A stretch of 64,000 bases of DNA. Source: Maritimibacter sp. 55A14. Lineage in GTDB: Bacteria > Pseudomonadota > Alphaproteobacteria > Rhodobacterales > Rhodobacteraceae. The stretch is from contig NZ_QEYE01000014.1 in assembly GCF_003122205.1 (NCBI RefSeq), positions 1 to 64,000 on the forward strand, read 5' to 3'. The notes beneath the pieces are model-generated. The model had not been told where the DNA came from and did no database searches. It was given only the letters and a program-made list of their open reading frames with translations. Below, one piece after another: positions 53,812 through 61,922 of this stretch (position 1 is the stretch's first letter; each line of letters starts with the position of its first letter). A program made the translations under genes and the position numbers.

Positions 53812-56102
53812 GCCCGGATCTCCTCTTGCTGGCGTTCGGCCAGGCGCATCGCCTGGTCCCGCCCGGCGAGATAGGGCAGCGGCCAGTCGCTGCCCGCGTC
53901 ACCCAGCGCGATGGCTGCGTGATGGGTCCAGTAGGGATCGGCCAGATGCGGCCGCGCAAGACAGACCAGATCGGCCCGGCCCGCCATCAGGATCGAATTG
54001 ACGTGGTCGGGCTCGTAGATATTGCCGACCGCCATCGTGGCGATCCCGGTTTCGTTGCGGATACGGTCTGAGAACGGCGTCTGGAACATCCGGCCATAGA
54101 CCGGGCGCGCCTCGGTGCTGGTCTGCCCGGCGGAGACGTCGATGATATCGGCCCCGGCGGCGTGCAAGGCGCGGGCGATGGCGACCGCCTCCTCGGGCGT
54201 GACGCCCGCATCGCCCACCCAGTCATTGGCCGAAATGCGCACCGAGAGCGGCTTGTCGCCGTGCCAGGCGGCGCGCACCGCTTCCAACACCTCCAGCGGA
54301 TAGCGCAGGCGGTTCTCCAGGCTTCCGCCATAGGCATCGCCGCGCCGGTTCGACAGCGGCGAGATGAAGGAGGAGAGCAGATAGCCATGCGCCGCGTGAA
54401 GTTCGATCATGTCGAACCCCGCGCGCCCGGCCATTTCCGCGGCCGCCACGAATTCCGCCGTCACTTGGTCCATGTCCGCTCGATTCATCGCGCGCGGCGT
54501 CTGGTTGCGCGGCGACCAGGGGATTTCGCTGGCCGACATCACCGGCCAGTTGCCCTCGGGCAGCGGCGCGTCCATCTCCTCCCACCCCAGTTGGGTGGAC
54601 CCTTTGCGCCCGGAATGGCCGATCTGGCAGCAGATCTTCGCACCGGTTTCGCGATGTACGAAATCGGTGATCCGGCGCCAGGCGGCCTCGTGTTCGGGCG
54701 CGTAGAGCCCGGTGCAGCCCGGCGTGATCCGGCCCTCGGGCGAGACGCATGTCATTTCGGTCACGACGAGCCCCGCGCCGCCCTTGGCGCGCTCTCCCAA
54801 GTGTACGAGATGCCAGTCGGTCGGGCAGCCGTCCTCGGCCCGGTACTGCGCCATGGGCGAGACCACGATGCGGTTCTTCAACTCCATGCCGCGCAGGCGG
54901 AAGGGCGCGAACATCGGCGCACGCACCGGCGCGCTTTCCGGCATGCCCGCGCGGGTCTGGAACCAGCGTTCCGCGCCTTCCAGCCATGCCGGGTCGCGCA
55001 GGCGCAGGTTCTCGTGGCTGATCCGCTGGCTGCGGGTGAGCAGCGAATAGGTGAACTGGACCGGGTCGAGATCGAGATAGCGTTCGACATCCTCGAACCA
55101 TTCCAGGCTGTTGCGTGCCGCGGATTGAAGGCGCAGAACCTCCAGCCGGCGTTCGTCCTGGTAGCGCTGGAAGGCGCGTTCCAGCGTCGGCTCGGAATGC
55201 AGGTAATCGGCGAGCGCGATGGCACTGTCGAAGGCCAGCCGCGTGCCCGACCCGATGGAGAAATGCCCGGTCGCGGCGGCATCGCCCATCAGGACGACAT
55301 TGCCATGATACCAGCGCTCGCAGATCACCCGCGGGAAATTCATCCAGACCGCCGCGCCGCGCAGGTGGGCAGCGTTCGACATCAGCGCGTGGCCGTCGAG
55401 ATATTCGACGAAGATCGTCTCGCAGGTGGTGACGATCTCTTCTTTCGACATCTCCGCGAAACCCCAGTTCTCCCAAATTTCTTGGGAGCATTCGACGATC
55501 ACCGTCGCGGTCTCGGCGTCGAACTGGTAGGCATGGATCCACATCCAGCCATGTTCGGTGCGCTTGAAGATGAAGGTGAAGGCGTCGTCGAATTTCTGAT
55601 GCGTGCCCAGCCAGATGAACTTGCAGTGGCGGATGTCGATATCGGGTTTGAAGACATCTTCGTATTCGCTGCGGATGCGGGAGTTGATCCCGTCGCAGGC
55701 CACGACCACGTCATAGGCATCGCGATACTCCGCGGCCGTGCCGAACTCCGTCTCGAAGCGCATCTCGACGCCGAGCGCCCGCGCGCGCTCCTGCAACAGC
55801 ACCAGCATCTGCCGCCGCCCGATCCCCGCAAAACCGTGGCCGCCCGAGACGGTGCGCACCCCCTTGTGGATCACCGCGATATCGTCCCAGTAGGAGAAAT
55901 GATCGCGGATCGCGCGGGTGCTTTCGGGGTCGTTGCGCCACATCCTGTCGAGCGCGTCGTCGGAGAGCACGACGCCCCATCCGAACGTATCGTTGGCGCG
56001 GTTGCGCTCCATCACCGTGATCTCGTGCGACGGGTCCCGCAGCTTCATGGAGATCGCGAAATAGAGGCCTGCCGGTCCGCCGCCAAGACAGAGTATCTTC
56101 AT
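53808..56102 (-). CDS. Bifunctional aryl-CoA monooxygenase/reductase (2-aminobenzoyl-CoA type)
   Basis: This 764-residue fusion has an N-terminal FAD monooxygenase domain ([11 protein letters not shown] near residue 5; [14 protein letters not shown] around 270) and a C-terminal old-yellow-enzyme-like FMN domain (from about 395: [23 protein letters not shown]). This layout is that of 2-aminobenzoyl-CoA monooxygenase/reductase, also annotated as salicylyl-CoA 5-hydroxylase/oxidoreductase. It hydroxylates and then dearomatises the ring with O2 and NAD(P)H. As first gene of the operon it lies behind the 36-bp dyad. Confidence 0.93.
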   Translation of the reverse strand: MKILCLGGGPAGLYFAISMKLRDPSHEITVMERNRANDTFGWGVVLSDDALDRMWRNDPESTRAIRDHFSYWDDIAVIHKGVRTVSGGHGFAGIGRRQMLVLLQERARALGVEMRFETEFGTAAEYRDAYDVVVACDGINSRIRSEYEDVFKPDIDIRHCKFIWLGTHQKFDDAFTFIFKRTEHGWMWIHAYQFDAETATVIVECSQEIWENWGFAEMSKEEIVTTCETIFVEYLDGHALMSNAAHLRGAAVWMNFPRVICERWYHGNVVLMGDAAATGHFSIGSGTRLAFDSAIALADYLHSEPTLERAFQRYQDERRLEVLRLQSAARNSLEWFEDVERYLDLDPVQFTYSLLTRSQRISHENLRLRDPAWLEGAERWFQTRAGMPESAPVRAPMFAPFRLRGMELKNRIVVSPMAQYRAEDGCPTDWHLVHLGERAKGGAGLVVTEMTCVSPEGRITPGCTGLYAPEHEAAWRRITDFVHRETGAKICCQIGHSGRKGSTQLGWEEMDAPLPEGNWPVMSASEIPWSPRNQTPRAMNRADMDQVTAEFVAAAEMAGRAGFDMIELHAAHGYLLSSFISPLSNRRGDAYGGSLENRLRYPLEVLEAVRAAWHGDKPLSVRISANDWVGDAGVTPEEAVAIARALHAAGADIIDVSAGQTSTEARPVYGRMFQTPFSDRIRNETGIATMAVGNIYEPDHVNSILMAGRADLVCLARPHLADPYWTHHAAIALGDAGSDWPLPYLAGRDQAMRLAERQQEEIRA

Positions 56103-56157
56103 CGTCTAGCCCCTTGCGGTCATGTGTTTCGCAGAAGCAGGCTGCCAGAGGCGGGAA

Positions 56158-56193
56158 TTTAATTCAAGTTTAAAATTTTAAACATGAAATAAA
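56158..56193. promoter_or_regulatory. 36-bp dyad, probable MarR operator and promoter region
   Basis: The core GTTTAAAATTTTAAAC (56168-56183) is a perfect 16-bp palindrome. Extending it gives half-sites of 18 bases that differ at only two positions (TTTAATTCAAG versus TTTATTTCATG reading inward). It starts 56 bases upstream of the monooxygenase/reductase ATG. It is far more AT-rich than its surroundings and is the obvious operator for the MarR protein. Confidence 0.7.
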
Positions 56194-56355
56194 CCCGTGC
56201 AGCCGGGAACGGGCCTAAAGTCGTAGATCGCGATCGCACAATGCCCCCGCCCGCTGTGCTAGACTGGCTACGGTTTTGGCCGTATTTTCGGGCCGGACCG
56301 CGTTCTTTGTACTCCAGTAAAACCAGTAGAGTGACCCGGAAAACAGGGGGGAGAC

Positions 56356-56793
56356 ATGTCCCATAGCTATGACGGCGGCTGCGATCACATCCACACGCGT
56401 GCCGAACATGACCCGATCGACAATCACACCTGCCATTGCTCGGTCTGCAAGCGCGTCACCGGGCAGGACACGACCCATGTGGTCTTCTTCAAGCATGGCG
56501 ATGTCGCGGTGGATCATCCCGAGAAGCTGAACCGCCAGCCGTTCAACGACCAGAATCCGAACGGGCCGCTGGAGCTTTGCACCTGCGCCGATTGCGGCAC
56601 GCCAATCATGCTCGACGACAAGCAGAGCCGGATCCGTGCCGTGGTGCCCAACCTGATGGGTTTCGGATCGTCGATCCCGGATGCGTCCTATCACGCCTTC
56701 TACGACCCGGCGACAGGCGAGCCCAAGCCAAATGACGGGCGACCGGTCCATGAAGGGCTGCGCCCGGATTTCGTCTGGCCCGAGCCGTCCTGA
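56356..56793 (+). CDS. GFA-family zinc protein 1
   Basis: This 145-residue protein has the cysteine pairs of the glutathione-dependent formaldehyde-activating (GFA) fold: CHCSVCKRVTG and CTCADCGTPI. GGGGGGAG precedes the ATG. Proteins of this family bind zinc; most have no proven activity. It is convergent with a second GFA-family gene; a 7-bp GC hairpin (56784-56802) spans the end of this gene. Confidence 0.85.
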   Translation: MSHSYDGGCDHIHTRAEHDPIDNHTCHCSVCKRVTGQDTTHVVFFKHGDVAVDHPEKLNRQPFNDQNPNGPLELCTCADCGTPIMLDDKQSRIRAVVPNLMGFGSSIPDASYHAFYDPATGEPKPNDGRPVHEGLRPDFVWPEPS

Positions 56794-56813
56794 AGGGACG
56801 GCGCGCGGGCCGG

Positions 56814-57242
56814 CTATTCAGGCAGCATCTCGCCCGATCCGCCGAGTTCTTCGGGGAAGTCGCGCAGTTTGGGCAGGCCGTCGTGGATCGGCAGAACGGT
56901 CTGGGCGTAATTCACATGCACCGCCGGCGCGAAATCGAGCGTCGGCAGGGTGGCCGCGTAGACGTCGACCAGGCCGAATGTCGGGTGGTTGGTCAGAACA
57001 TGGCCGCCGCACCGTGTGCAGTATTTGCGTTCGCTGGTTTCAGTCTTGCTGTAGCTGGCTAACGCGTCTTCGCCCTTCGTGACCTTCACCCTGTCGGGTT
57101 GCCAGAGCGTGAATGCGGTGACCGGCGCGGCCGACCAGGACCGGCAGGAGGCGCAGTGGCAATAGCCCATCGCCTCGGGGCTGCCGGTCGCCTCAACCTC
57201 CACCGCGCCGCAGAAGCATTGGCCTTTGTGTGTCTGTGACAT
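56814..57242 (-). CDS. GFA-family zinc protein 2
   Basis: This 142-residue GFA-fold protein has CFCGAVEVEATG near the start, CHCASCRSW, and YCTRCGGHVLT. The start is the ATG at 57242; a longer frame is unlikely. It is not a close copy of the neighbouring GFA gene, so the pair is not a recent duplication. The role is unknown. Confidence 0.85.
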   Translation of the reverse strand: MSQTHKGQCFCGAVEVEATGSPEAMGYCHCASCRSWSAAPVTAFTLWQPDRVKVTKGEDALASYSKTETSERKYCTRCGGHVLTNHPTFGLVDVYAATLPTLDFAPAVHVNYAQTVLPIHDGLPKLRDFPEELGGSGEMLPE

Positions 57243-57392
57243 GGATCGCTCCCCGGTTCGACTTGTCGGGCAAGCGTAGCACAGGCGGCCCGGTGCGGGC
57301 AGGGGAAACGCCCGCGCGCGTTCGGCGCGGCGCCGGTTCGGCCAGCGCCTGCGCGGTGGCACAGGTTGGCTTGCTCGTGGGTGGGGAACCGC

Positions 57393-58493
57393 CTAGCGGG
57401 TCAGCCGCCGGGTCTGCGCGTCCTCGACCATCAGGCGATCCTGGCCGGACTCGTCCATCAGGATCTCGTTGAGCAGCATCTTGTAGGACCGTTTCTTCAG
57501 CTTGCGCTGTTCCGCCGATTGCCGCTGGGCGCTGAGGAAGCTGCGGGGCAGGCTGCCGCGGTTCTGGCGTTCGGCCGTCTTGGCCTCGGCCTCCTCGATG
57601 ACGCCATGTAGCAGGGACAACATTCCGGTGCGGCTGGCGCGGCGCAGCGGCACCTCCTCGCTGGCGGCGAAGACCAGCGCATTGTCGCCGCCGATCATCG
57701 TCGTGTACTTGCCCAGACGGCGCTCCAGATGCTGCTCGAGATCATAGGTGGATAGACGGAAGAGACTGCGCCGCAGGCACAGGAACAGCCCCGCGCCGCG
57801 ATAGGAAATGCGGGTCTTGCCCGCCCCGGAACAATCGGAAATCGCGTGCGCCCCGTCGCGCAGCAGCGCGGTGAAGCCGGTCTTGTCGATGCCCGCAAAT
57901 TCCCGGCTGCGGTCGGAGATCTTGATCGCCAGGATCGAGGAGGTCAGCAGCCGCATTCGGCCCAGTTGCAGCACGTAATTCTCGAAGGCGGTGTAGTCGA
58001 GCATGTTCGGCACATCGGAGAGAGGCAGCGGCTCGTCATAATCAAAACTGTAATCGTCCTTGAACATCCGGATCAGATCGTCCGCGCCGTGGAACTGCTG
58101 CCGGTCCTTCGATGTCTCGTGGATCCGCTTCTTGAGTTGCTGGAGACGCTGGATCATCTCCTCGATGTTGAACGGTTTGATCAGGTAGTCGGACGCCCCG
58201 TAGGAAAACGATTTGTCGATATAGGATTGCTGCGACATCGCCGTGACCATCATGATCGGCGTCGTCTTGTATTCCTCGCGCTCGCGGATGTTCCGGAGGA
58301 TCGCGATCCCGTCCATTTCCGGAATCTGGATATCAAGCAAAACCGAATCGAAGGGCTCTTCGGCCCCGTTCAGATGCTCCAGCGCATCGCGGCCCGACAC
58401 GGCCACTTGAGTATTCGTAAAGCCTGCACAGCGCAGCGCTTCTGTAATCAATTCACTCGCATCACGATCATCTTCAACCACCAGGATTCTCAT
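57393..58493 (-). CDS. Response regulator with degenerate GGDEF-like output domain, copy 1
   Basis: This 366-residue protein has a receiver domain (1-122: VVEDDRD, phospho-acceptor Asp in VLLDIQIPEMDG, Thr/Ala in MVTAMS, Lys in YLIKPF), a helical linker, and a second domain (about 185-300) with LAIKISDRSREFAG and SYRGAGLFLC. This order fits a GGDEF fold in which the GG[DE]EF signature has become GAGLF, so it should not make cyclic di-GMP. AAGGGA precedes the ATG at 58493. It is divergent from, and paralogous to, the next regulator. Confidence 0.8.
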   Translation of the reverse strand: MRILVVEDDRDASELITEALRCAGFTNTQVAVSGRDALEHLNGAEEPFDSVLLDIQIPEMDGIAILRNIREREEYKTTPIMMVTAMSQQSYIDKSFSYGASDYLIKPFNIEEMIQRLQQLKKRIHETSKDRQQFHGADDLIRMFKDDYSFDYDEPLPLSDVPNMLDYTAFENYVLQLGRMRLLTSSILAIKISDRSREFAGIDKTGFTALLRDGAHAISDCSGAGKTRISYRGAGLFLCLRRSLFRLSTYDLEQHLERRLGKYTTMIGGDNALVFAASEEVPLRRASRTGMLSLLHGVIEEAEAKTAERQNRGSLPRSFLSAQRQSAEQRKLKKRSYKMLLNEILMDESGQDRLMVEDAQTRRLTR

Positions 58494-58859
58494 GACTCGT
58501 TCCCTTATACTGACCGGCAAAGCAATCTTCGAGATGTCGAAGCGCGGCCCAATTTCCGTGCTCCGCAGCCTTGTCCGGCTTTCCCACTGAACCAGAGAGT
58601 AGTTTGCCACTGTGCCGTTTGGATGGCCCCAATATGTAATAACTTGGATGCGCAGGGGCTGCGAGCTGTGCCATGTATCTGTAATCGCGCAACAATGAGC
58701 CGGCGTCGCACGGTATTGGTCATGGATCGCGGCTCTTGCGGCTGCGGTTCCAGGAAAACGGGTCGGATGGGGCTTCGAAATGAGCGTTCGGGATGCAGCA
58801 GGAACCCCCGTGATTCCGCCGGAGAAAGGCCAGCGGATGCCATGGTCGTGCCCCGTTGT

Positions 58860-58893
58860 GTTCACAATTATTGAATAGTTTTGGGTTGTGAAC
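58860..58893. promoter_or_regulatory. Inverted repeat between the divergent response regulators
   Basis: GTTCACAA and TTGTGAAC form a perfect 8-bp inverted repeat with an 18-base AT-rich spacer, in the 492-base divergent region. It lies about 95 bases before the second regulator gene. It could be a regulator-binding site. I see no gene in this region. Confidence 0.4.
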
Positions 58894-58985
58894 GTGCATT
58901 GGCTCCTGTTCGCGTCCGGTCACCAGCCGGTATGGGGCAAACGGGTAATGACTGGGCGTCCTGCGGGCTGTCTCTACCAGGGTGA

Positions 58986-60065
58986 ATGTCGATGAAGATA
59001 CTCGCGGTTGACGATGATCTCATGATCCTTGACCTGCTTCGGGAGGCGATGGCCGCGATTGGCGAGCACGAGGTCGAAACCGCGTCTTCCGGCGAAATGG
59101 CGATCGAGCTCTTCCGCAAGAAAGGTTCCTATTACGACTGCTTCCTGCTGGACATCCAGATGCCCGAGACCGACGGCATCGAGGTCTGCAAGACGATCCG
59201 GGCCACGCCGGGTTACAAGCGTACGCCGATCATCATGGCCACGGCAATGTCGCAGAAAGCCTATATCGAGCGCGCCTTTGCCGCGGGGGCCACGGATTAC
59301 GTCGTCAAGCCATTCGATTTCGGCGAGTTGAACACGCGGCTGCGCACCGCCGCGAAGATCGCCGAACAGCGCATGGACAAGATCGAGATGGGCAACAATG
59401 CCCGCTCCATCCAGGAGGTGCTGAACCGCAATCTGAGCCACAGCCTGGAGGAGCCATTCGAGATCCAGGGCGTCGAGCGTCTGGTGGGCTATGTTTCCTT
59501 CGAGAATTTCGTCCTTACCCTTCCGCTGGGCTCGTTGCTGTCCTCGTCGCTCTTTGCAGTCAAGATCGCGAATGTCGACAAGATCTACGCGGCCACGACG
59601 CCGGTGCAGTTCCGCCGGATCATGACCGATGTGGCCGAGGCGATTACCGATGCGACCGAGGCGGATGGCAACCTTTTCTCCTATCGCGGCAACGGCATAT
59701 TCCTGTGCCTTCGGCAGTCGGGTGGGGCCGGAAGCCTGGAGGATCTGGAGAAGGAGCTGAACCGCGCGCTGAGTGGAATCGTGGTGCATTCCGGGACCGA
59801 GCAGCGGGGCGAGCCATTGAAGTTGCGCATCGTCGTCGGGTCGGCGGCGTCGCTCCAGATCATCAACAAGCCCGGCTCCTTCCGCAAGGCCACCAGCCAT
59901 GTCGAGAAGCGCTGCGATCGCATAAGGCAACTGGACGACCCGTTCGGCCAGGACTCCGATCCGTTGCGTGAGGATAACGCCCGGTTGCAGCAAAAGCGCA
60001 ACGCCTATGAGGCGCTCCTCAAGGACTGCCTGGACGATTCAGTGCGCGACATCCAGCGGGGATGA
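58986..60065 (+). CDS. Response regulator with degenerate GGDEF-like output domain, copy 2
   Basis: This 359-residue protein has a receiver domain (1-125: VDDDLMI, phospho-acceptor Asp in LLDIQMPETDG, Lys in YVVKPFDF) and a second domain (about 175-290) with FAVKIANVDKIY and SYRGNGIFLC. The diguanylate-cyclase signature GG[DE]EF is GNGIF here. It shares FENFVLxL and the SYRGxGxFLC stretch with the divergent copy. Two in-frame ATGs exist (58986, 58992); AGGGTG suits either. The C-terminus is helical. It probably acts by protein contacts rather than catalysis. Confidence 0.8.
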   Translation: MSMKILAVDDDLMILDLLREAMAAIGEHEVETASSGEMAIELFRKKGSYYDCFLLDIQMPETDGIEVCKTIRATPGYKRTPIIMATAMSQKAYIERAFAAGATDYVVKPFDFGELNTRLRTAAKIAEQRMDKIEMGNNARSIQEVLNRNLSHSLEEPFEIQGVERLVGYVSFENFVLTLPLGSLLSSSLFAVKIANVDKIYAATTPVQFRRIMTDVAEAITDATEADGNLFSYRGNGIFLCLRQSGGAGSLEDLEKELNRALSGIVVHSGTEQRGEPLKLRIVVGSAASLQIINKPGSFRKATSHVEKRCDRIRQLDDPFGQDSDPLREDNARLQQKRNAYEALLKDCLDDSVRDIQRG

Positions 60066-60069
60066 TCCG

Positions 60070-60774
60070 TCAGACCTTGTGATGGGCCGGTGCGCATTGC
60101 GGGGATTGCGTGGAGCTGCGCCGGCCGTAATCCGACAAATCGGACCTGGCGTTGCGGGCGGGAGCCTCGCCCTTGGCCTCGCCGCGTCTGTCTCCGGCCG
60201 GCTTCAGGTGCATCAGCGCGACCTGGGTTTTCCAGCCCTCGATATCCATGACCGGACCGGCCGGTTCGGCTTCCAGCCCCAGACGCCCGATCCAGCGCGA
60301 CCAGACCGCCGGAACCAGCCCGAGCACAGTCCTGGCGCCAAGCTCGCGCGCGGCTTCGATCATGCCGTGCATCATCGCGGCCTGTACGCGGGTGCGCAGG
60401 CGCGCGGGAACCGAGTTGACCACGAAAACGCGCGAGGACTCCCAGATATCCGGATCGACCGGGGCCTCGAAATTCAGCAGGTTCCGCGGGATCGTGTCGA
60501 TCATCCCCTTCTGCGCGTCGCGGATCATGTAGCTGTACATGCCGCATTTCGCGATGGTCGGGGTCAGGCGGATGCCCGCCAGGACCGTCTCGCCCTCATG
60601 CACCGCGACCCAGCGGCTGGCCGGGTTGTCATACTGGTCGTATTCCATGCCCTCGGCCTGGGGCAGGGCCCAACTGTTCTTGTCGATAAAGGCGTTCTTG
60701 CGCGCCTTCAGGAGATTGACGAGCAACTCCCCATGCCTGTGCATGTTCTGAAACGAAAGCGTGGTCGTTTCCAT
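60070..60774 (-). CDS. luxI: LuxI-type acyl-homoserine-lactone synthase
   Basis: This 234-residue protein carries the conserved LuxI residues in order: R25 and F29 (RKNAF), W35, E44, D46 and D49 (MEYDQYD), R69 (GIRL), E112 and R115 (WESSR). It should make an acyl-homoserine lactone from S-adenosylmethionine and an acyl-ACP or acyl-CoA. GGAGAG precedes the ATG. The tail of about 40 residues is charged and not conserved. No luxR gene is present in the window. It is convergent with the second response regulator, five bases apart. Confidence 0.85.
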   Translation of the reverse strand: METTTLSFQNMHRHGELLVNLLKARKNAFIDKNSWALPQAEGMEYDQYDNPASRWVAVHEGETVLAGIRLTPTIAKCGMYSYMIRDAQKGMIDTIPRNLLNFEAPVDPDIWESSRVFVVNSVPARLRTRVQAAMMHGMIEAARELGARTVLGLVPAVWSRWIGRLGLEAEPAGPVMDIEGWKTQVALMHLKPAGDRRGEAKGEAPARNARSDLSDYGRRSSTQSPQCAPAHHKV

Positions 60775-60901
60775 ATTCTCTCCAATTCGCGGTGCCCTGC
60801 GCAGATGCGCGGCTGCCGCCTTTCACTCTCGATCCGGCCCGGTTCGGGCTGAAGCCTGCGCCCGGTTTCGGGTAAGCCTTACACAAGATTACAGAAAAAT
60901 A

Positions 60902-60950
60902 CAGCCTGCGGTTGCCAAATTCCCGGATTTCGGGATCAACCTGCAGGCTG
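60902..60950. repeat. Long interrupted hairpin upstream of luxI
   Basis: CAGCCTGCGGTTG (60902-60914) pairs with CAACCTGCAGGCTG (60937-60950) apart from one extra T, and an inner TCCCG/CGGGA pair closes the centre. It begins about 130 bases upstream of luxI. It could act as a leader structure of the luxI mRNA or as a dyad binding site. Confidence 0.5.
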
Positions 60951-61040
60951 ACCTTCTGCGATGCGAATTGTTTCGGATTTCATGCGCCCTCTGCCGACTG
61001 TGTTTCTTTGCCCAGCACAGAAAGCCACAAAGCACTGCGG

Positions 61041-61061
61041 TTATCCACATTTTTGTCCACA
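61041..61061 (+). promoter_or_regulatory. Two DnaA-box-like 9-mers in tandem
   Basis: TTATCCACA (61041-61049) is a perfect DnaA box, and TTGTCCACA (61053-61061) differs by one base. They are three bases apart, in the same orientation and in AT-rich sequence. They lie in the 653-base gap 60775-61427 upstream of luxI. No replication gene is nearby, so a regulatory or DnaA-titrating role is more likely than an origin. Confidence 0.5.
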
Positions 61062-61147
61062 ATTTTGCGTGAAATTGTCATGTGTTGCGAAATAGTTGGC
61101 AGGCAGAAGGCCGGGATGCGCCGATCTCGGTTCGATCCCTGTCGGAT

Positions 61148-61161
61148 CACAATATATTGTG
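61148..61161. promoter_or_regulatory. 14-bp perfect palindrome CACAATATATTGTG
   Basis: This is a perfect palindrome in the same long spacer, about 90 bases after the DnaA-box pair. It could bind a dimeric regulator. It does not fit the usual 20-bp lux box. The rest of the gap shows no convincing gene. Confidence 0.4.
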
Positions 61162-61427
61162 TAGCCCGCCAGGCCGGTGGCTGGCGGGGCGTCGGGCGCG
61201 AATGCACGGCGACGCGCCTCCCGCGGCGATTCGCCACCCTCCGCCGAGAGCACCGGGCGGGGTCACGGTGCCTGTCCATAAAATGTCCAGAATCCAACAA
61301 AGAAGAACCACATGGAGCCGGATGATTGGTCATGTGGGAAGCTGCGATTCAGGGCATGTCTGCCGATGTCCGGAAGCGACCCGCGTACGCAACAGCGTGG
61401 CAGGCAAGGACAGCGCGGGGGACGGAC

Positions 61428-61808
61428 ATGTTCAGCTATCATGCCTCATTCAGCATACGCGGCGAAGTTGTCGCCATCCTTCGCCGGCACGAACCTGACG
61501 AACATCTTCTGGTTGACATTACCGCTCCCGGTCCGGTCGAGGAGATGGCTCTTCGGGGATTTGTGCCGCGCACGTCGTTTTCGATCCGCGACGCGGTGCA
61601 GATGGAACATTTCGAGAATCAGGTTTCGCCAGGCGATATAATCGAAGCTGAGGGTGCGTTTTGGCAAACAAACTATTTCTTGCATGGAAACAGTTTGGTC
61701 GATACGTCCTTCGTGATTTCCAGCTTCTCAGTCCTGGAACGGCATCCGCGCTCCGTGGTGCGGATTGTTCCTTTCCTCGATGTTCCACCGGCCGGCAGAG
61801 TTCACTGA
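61428..61808 (+). CDS. Small protein of unknown function
   Basis: This 126-residue protein is not recognised. I prefer the ATG at 61428 (MFSYHASFSIRGEV) to an upstream one at 61326, because the earlier part looks like out-of-frame coding and has low motif content. The pattern of strands (FSIRGEVVAIL, HLLVDITAP, GDIIEAEG) resembles an OB-like barrel, but this is weak. It lies 114 bases upstream of the histidine-kinase gene on the same strand, so they may be co-transcribed. Confidence 0.55.
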   Translation: MFSYHASFSIRGEVVAILRRHEPDEHLLVDITAPGPVEEMALRGFVPRTSFSIRDAVQMEHFENQVSPGDIIEAEGAFWQTNYFLHGNSLVDTSFVISSFSVLERHPRSVVRIVPFLDVPPAGRVH

Positions 61809-61922
61809 TCCACGACGCGGGATTCGCAAAACCATCAGAACTCGGCCACGCGTCCGCCGCATTCGGTTAGTAAACTTAAGCCGCGATGCGGCCAGAAAGG
61901 CCGTGATTTCAAAAGGTGGGAC

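Noticed and set aside
61041-61061. Replication origin
   Set aside because: Only two DnaA boxes are present and there are no dnaA, dnaN, hemE or repABC genes in the window.
60902-61161. Classical 20-bp lux box upstream of luxI
   Set aside because: Neither the hairpin nor the palindrome matches the CTG-N10-CAG type pattern.
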